Source: CAJQQY01 sp964352225 (GTDB lineage Bacteria > Bacteroidota > Bacteroidia > Chitinophagales > Saprospiraceae). Taken from it: 64,000 nucleotides of DNA. The notes beneath the pieces are model-generated. The model saw nothing but the letters and a program-made list of their open reading frames with translations. It was not told where the DNA came from and did no database searches. Shown here piece by piece: positions 60,566 to 64,000 of the stretch (position 1 is its first letter; each line of letters opens with the position of its first letter). The position numbers and the translations under genes are program-made. The DNA is taken from positions 6,097 through 70,096 of the forward strand of contig CAYGRM010000002.1 in assembly GCA_964352225.1 (NCBI GenBank), in the 5' to 3' direction.

Positions 60566-63500
60566 ATGTTAAAATTTATTAAAAAGCTTTTTGGAACCAA
60601 GTATGACAAAGATAAATCTTTGTACCAACCGATTGTTGAACTGGTTCATGAAGCGGAAGAACAATTGACGAATTTGAGTCATGATGAGTTGAGAAATTTA
60701 ACGACTAAATTTAGAGCTCGAATTGCAGATCATCTTTCTGGAATAGATGCTGATATTAAGTCAATTAAGGAAGAAGCAGACTCAACAGAAGATTTCCATC
60801 GAAAAGAAGAACTATTCAAAGAGTCTGATGAATTGCTCAAGGAAAGAGATAAACATCTGGAGGAAGTTTTGAAAGAAATTTTACCTGAAGCTTTTGCAGT
60901 AGTTCGCGAAACTGCTCGTCGATTTTCTGACAATGAAACTATAACGGTAACAGCTACAGATCACGATCGAGAGATTGCTGCAAAAAAAGCTCACGTTACG
61001 ATCAAAGGTGACAAAGCAATTTATGCTAACTCATGGATGGCAGCAGGTGGAGAAGTGACCTGGAATATGGTTCATTATGATGTGCAGTTGATTGGAGGAA
61101 TGGTTCTACATGATGGGAAAATTGCAGAGATGCAAACTGGGGAAGGTAAAACTTTGGTGGCGACACTACCTGCCTACTTGAATGGACTAAGTGGTCAAGG
61201 AGTTCACGTAATTACGGTGAATGATTACTTGGCTCGTCGGGATTGTGAATGGGTTGGACCAATTTTCGAATTTCTATTTTTGACCATTGATTGTATTGAT
61301 AAATATAAGCCCCATTCGGAAGGTCGGGTTGCTGCATATAATTGTGATATTACTTACGGAACAAATAATGAATTTGGTTTCGATTATTTGAGAGATAATA
61401 TGGTTCGTTCGCAAGACGAAATGGTTCAGCGAAAGCATCATTATTGTATGGTGGATGAGGTGGATTCCGTTTTGGTCGATGATGCGAGAACACCTTTGAT
61501 TATTTCTGGACCAATCCCGCAGGGAGCTGAAGAGCAAGAATATATTGCTTTGAAACCAAGAGTAGAATCATTGTTGAATGCACAGAAAAAAATTGCTTCG
61601 GCATATTTAGCGGAAGCTAAAAATTTATTTAAAGAAGGAAATATCGGAGTAGAAGAAGGGGAAGGTGGAATGTGTTTATTGAGAGCACATCGAGCATTGC
61701 CGAAGTCTTCTCCATTGATTAAGTTCCTTAGCCAAGAAGGAGTGGAAGTTGTTTTGCAAAAAACAGAAAATCACTACATGCAGGAGCAATCAAAAAGAAT
61801 GCACTTGGTTGACGATCCTTTATTATTTACTATCATTGAAAAAACTCGAAGCGTTGAGTTAACTGAAAAGGGTGCTGAATATTTAGCTAAAGGAAATGAA
61901 GATCCAAACTTTTTCATCATGCCCGACATCGCTACAGAGATGATGATGATTGAGGAAAATGAAGAATGGAATGATGAAGAAAAAATGGATAACAAAACGA
62001 AATTGATTTCTGATTTTTCTATCAAGTCTAGACGTTTGCACTCGATCAATCAATTATTGAAAGCATACACCATGTTTGAACGAGATGAGGAATATGTGGT
62101 GATGGATGGACAGGTGAAAATCGTTGATGAGCAAACTGGTCGGATGATGGAAGGTCGTCGATATTCTGATGGATTACACCAAGCCTTAGAAGCAAAAGAA
62201 AATGTAAAAGTTGGAGATTTAACTCAAACTTATGCAACGGTAACTTTGCAAAATTACTTCCGAATGTATCACAAGTTGGCGGGTATGACCGGTACTGCTG
62301 AGACGGAAGCTGGAGAGTTTTGGGAAATTTACAAATTGGATGTTGTAGTTATTCCAACTAATCGACCTATTGTCAGAGATGATAAAGACGACTTAGTTTA
62401 TAAAACTGCTCGTGAAAAATATAATGCGGTAATCGAAGATGTAGTTAAATTGAGTGATGCTGGTCGTCCTGTCTTAGTCGGTACGACTTCGGTAGAGATT
62501 TCTGAAAAACTAAGTCGACTGCTCCAAATGCGAGGCATCGATCACAACGTCTTGAATGCCAAACAGCATCAACGAGAAGCTGATATTGTTGCAGAAGCAG
62601 GTAAGGCTGGAAAAGTAACTTTAGCAACCAACATGGCCGGTCGTGGTACGGATATTAAGCTAAGTGACGAAGTAAAAGCAGCAGGTGGTTTAGCAATCAT
62701 CGGTACTGAGCGACATGATTCTCGACGAGTCGACAGACAGTTAAGAGGTCGTGCAGGTCGTCAAGGAGATCCAGGTAGTTCACAGTTTTATGTTTCATTG
62801 GAAGATAACTTGATGCGATTATTCAAGTCTGAACGAATTGCAAAATTGATGGATAAAATGGGTCACCAAGATGGTGAAGTCATTCAACATTCCATGGTTT
62901 CCAAATCAATTGAGCGAGCTCAGAAAAAAGTGGAAGAAAATAACTTCGGTATTCGAAAAAGATTATTGGAGTATGATGATGTAATGAATATTCAGCGGGA
63001 AGCGATTTACAAAAAACGTTTCAACGCACTTTCGGGAGAAAGACTTTCTCTGGATTTGAATACAATGTTTATTTCTCTGATTGAAAGTTTAGTAGTAGCT
63101 CATCGAAAAGATGGTAACTTCGAAACTTTCCGAAGAGGGTCAATTGAAGTAATGGGAATTGATCCAAAAATGGATGCCATCGATTTTCAAGAGGGAGATG
63201 AAGATGAGATCATTACTAAAATGTATCACCAATTTTTGGAAATGTATGAACGCAAAGGACAAATCCTTTCTGATTTAGTACTTCCTCAAATCAAACATGT
63301 TTACGAAACCGAAAGTCATAAATACAAACGAATCTCTTTACCATTTACTGATGGCGTTTCGAGAATACTTCCTGCAGCTGCTGACTTAGAAGCGGCAGTA
63401 AAGACAAAGGGAAAATCGATCATGCGTGATATTGAAAAGGTAGTAGCACTTTCGATTATTGACGAAGAATGGAAAGAACACTTACGCTCGATGGATGAGT

Positions 63501-63868
63501 TGAAAGACTCCTCTCAAGCTGCCTCATTTGAGCAAAAAGATCCTTTGGTAGTTTACAAAATGGAAGCTTTTAATCTGTTCGAACAATTAATTTATCGAGT
63601 CAATGAGCAAGTTACTTCATACCTCGTAAAAGGTTCCGTAGTCTTCCGAGATGGAACTAGAATTGAAGAAGCAAGAACTCAAAAAACAGATTTGAGTAAA
63701 ACTTCTACGAATAAAGATCCAAATGCATTAGCGGCAAAAGCTGCGGCAGAAGGGGTGAGTCAAAGACAAAAACCTGAGACATTTAAACGAGATGTGCCGA
63801 AGGTTGGACGAAATGAAAAATGTCCTTGTGGTAGTGGTAAAAAATATAAACAATGCCACGGCGCTTAA
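60566..63868 (+). CDS. secA: Preprotein translocase ATPase SecA
   Basis: 1100 residues, longer than the ~900 of E. coli but usual for Bacteroidota. SecA drives proteins through SecYEG using ATP. Motifs: MQTGEGKTLVATLPAYL (Walker A, ~190-206), NDYLARRDCEW, VDEVDSVLVDDARTPLIISGP (Walker B, ~297), GMTGTAETEAGEF, ATNMAGRGTDIKL, and GRAGRQGDPGSSQF (~730). The extreme C-terminus KVGRNEKCPCGSGKKYKQCHG is the zinc-binding SecB/ribosome contact. A ~150-residue insertion around 330-480 accounts for much of the extra length. Confidence 0.97.
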   Translation: MLKFIKKLFGTKYDKDKSLYQPIVELVHEAEEQLTNLSHDELRNLTTKFRARIADHLSGIDADIKSIKEEADSTEDFHRKEELFKESDELLKERDKHLEEVLKEILPEAFAVVRETARRFSDNETITVTATDHDREIAAKKAHVTIKGDKAIYANSWMAAGGEVTWNMVHYDVQLIGGMVLHDGKIAEMQTGEGKTLVATLPAYLNGLSGQGVHVITVNDYLARRDCEWVGPIFEFLFLTIDCIDKYKPHSEGRVAAYNCDITYGTNNEFGFDYLRDNMVRSQDEMVQRKHHYCMVDEVDSVLVDDARTPLIISGPIPQGAEEQEYIALKPRVESLLNAQKKIASAYLAEAKNLFKEGNIGVEEGEGGMCLLRAHRALPKSSPLIKFLSQEGVEVVLQKTENHYMQEQSKRMHLVDDPLLFTIIEKTRSVELTEKGAEYLAKGNEDPNFFIMPDIATEMMMIEENEEWNDEEKMDNKTKLISDFSIKSRRLHSINQLLKAYTMFERDEEYVVMDGQVKIVDEQTGRMMEGRRYSDGLHQALEAKENVKVGDLTQTYATVTLQNYFRMYHKLAGMTGTAETEAGEFWEIYKLDVVVIPTNRPIVRDDKDDLVYKTAREKYNAVIEDVVKLSDAGRPVLVGTTSVEISEKLSRLLQMRGIDHNVLNAKQHQREADIVAEAGKAGKVTLATNMAGRGTDIKLSDEVKAAGGLAIIGTERHDSRRVDRQLRGRAGRQGDPGSSQFYVSLEDNLMRLFKSERIAKLMDKMGHQDGEVIQHSMVSKSIERAQKKVEENNFGIRKRLLEYDDVMNIQREAIYKKRFNALSGERLSLDLNTMFISLIESLVVAHRKDGNFETFRRGSIEVMGIDPKMDAIDFQEGDEDEIITKMYHQFLEMYERKGQILSDLVLPQIKHVYETESHKYKRISLPFTDGVSRILPAAADLEAAVKTKGKSIMRDIEKVVALSIIDEEWKEHLRSMDELKDSSQAASFEQKDPLVVYKMEAFNLFEQLIYRVNEQVTSYLVKGSVVFRDGTRIEEARTQKTDLSKTSTNKDPNALAAKAAAEGVSQRQKPETFKRDVPKVGRNEKCPCGSGKKYKQCHGA

Positions 63869-63891
63869 AAATTGGCCTCGTCAATTTATAA

Positions 63892-63930
63892 AAAAAGGAG
63901 TTGCAATTAATTTTGTAACTCCTTTTTCAT
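63892..63930 (+). terminator. Terminator after secA
   Basis: Stem AAAAAGGAGTT (63892-63902) and AACTCCTTTTT (63917-63927) with further T, 24 nt after the stop. The remaining 70 bases hold nothing I can identify. Confidence 0.9.
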
Positions 63931-64000
63931 TTTTAATAATCTTAAGGTTCTAGATGAATTCATTTGGTCATTTATAAAAAGTTATTGATTATTAAGTTAT

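Noticed and set aside
1..64000. CRISPR arrays, tRNA/rRNA genes, prophage or insertion sequences
   Set aside because: No regularly spaced repeats with spacers, no cloverleaf-like sequence, and no transposase, integrase or phage structural gene was seen; the repeats present are isolated palindromes.

Overview
The window is a 64-kb piece of an AT-rich chromosome from the phylum Bacteroidota, most likely a Saprospiria-type lineage. The evidence is a PorP/SprF-family type IX secretion (T9SS) protein, a T9SS type-B sorting domain on a secreted protein, a fused MurF-alanine racemase, the acpP-fabF-rnc and DUF4292-EnvC gene orders, a ~1100-residue SecA, a mevalonate-type kinase and a GSCFA protein. 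The lineage is inferred from gene content. A run of 10 Ns at 31447-31456 shows the sequence is a draft scaffold. I see no rRNA or tRNA genes, CRISPR array, prophage or insertion sequence.

Layout. 1-9.9 kb: an OmpA-type envelope protein, a free-standing HNH-type protein, rnhB, a metallo-beta-lactamase-fold hydrolase, a large PD40 plus beta-barrel protein, a lipoprotein and aroB. 10-20.6 kb: a secreted Asp-box (VPS10-type) protein, purD broken by a one-base frameshift, pyk, then acpP-fabF-rnc and a SWIM zinc-finger protein. 20.7-35.2 kb, almost all on the minus strand: a methyltransferase, an unknown protein, an M29 aminopeptidase, hflX, an EnvC-like factor with its DUF4292 lipoprotein, pth, a three-enzyme metabolic cluster, two Skp/OmpH chaperones and GSCFA, with a PagL-like lipid A deacylase on the plus strand among them. 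35.2-49.6 kb, plus strand: a YbjN-like protein overlapping a cytoplasmic HtrA-like protease, PorP/SprF, bactofilin with AtpZ/AtpI-like proteins, a biotin carrier, MurF-Alr, a CYTH protein, a GHMP kinase, an acyl-CoA dehydrogenase and a GH13 glucosidase. 49.6-60.2 kb, mostly minus strand: a SWIM-SNF2 helicase, an ECF sigma/anti-sigma/DUF4097 operon, a T9SS cargo protein and a lipoprotein. 60.5-63.9 kb: secA.

Much of the gene set serves the envelope: precursor synthesis (MurF-Alr), division-associated hydrolase control (EnvC-like), outer-membrane protein chaperoning (two Skp), export (SecA, PorP/SprF), lipid A remodelling (PagL-like) and envelope sensing (ECF sigma operon).

The spaces between genes are unusually structured. 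Several families of palindromic repeats recur (types GCC-CAGACTT, GCAGAGACG, GAATATCG and short GTAG hairpins). They often start exactly at a stop codon, so they double as gene ends, and some run into the upstream part of the next gene. The most interesting leads are: (1) the overlapping gene pair at 35257-37667, which joins YbjN-like domains to a signal-less HtrA-type protease and a zinc ribbon; (2) a promoter before the acyl-CoA dehydrogenase flanked by two identical 12-bp palindromes 63 bp apart; (3) the purD frameshift; (4) a repeat that appears to have supplied the N-terminus of a T9SS cargo protein.
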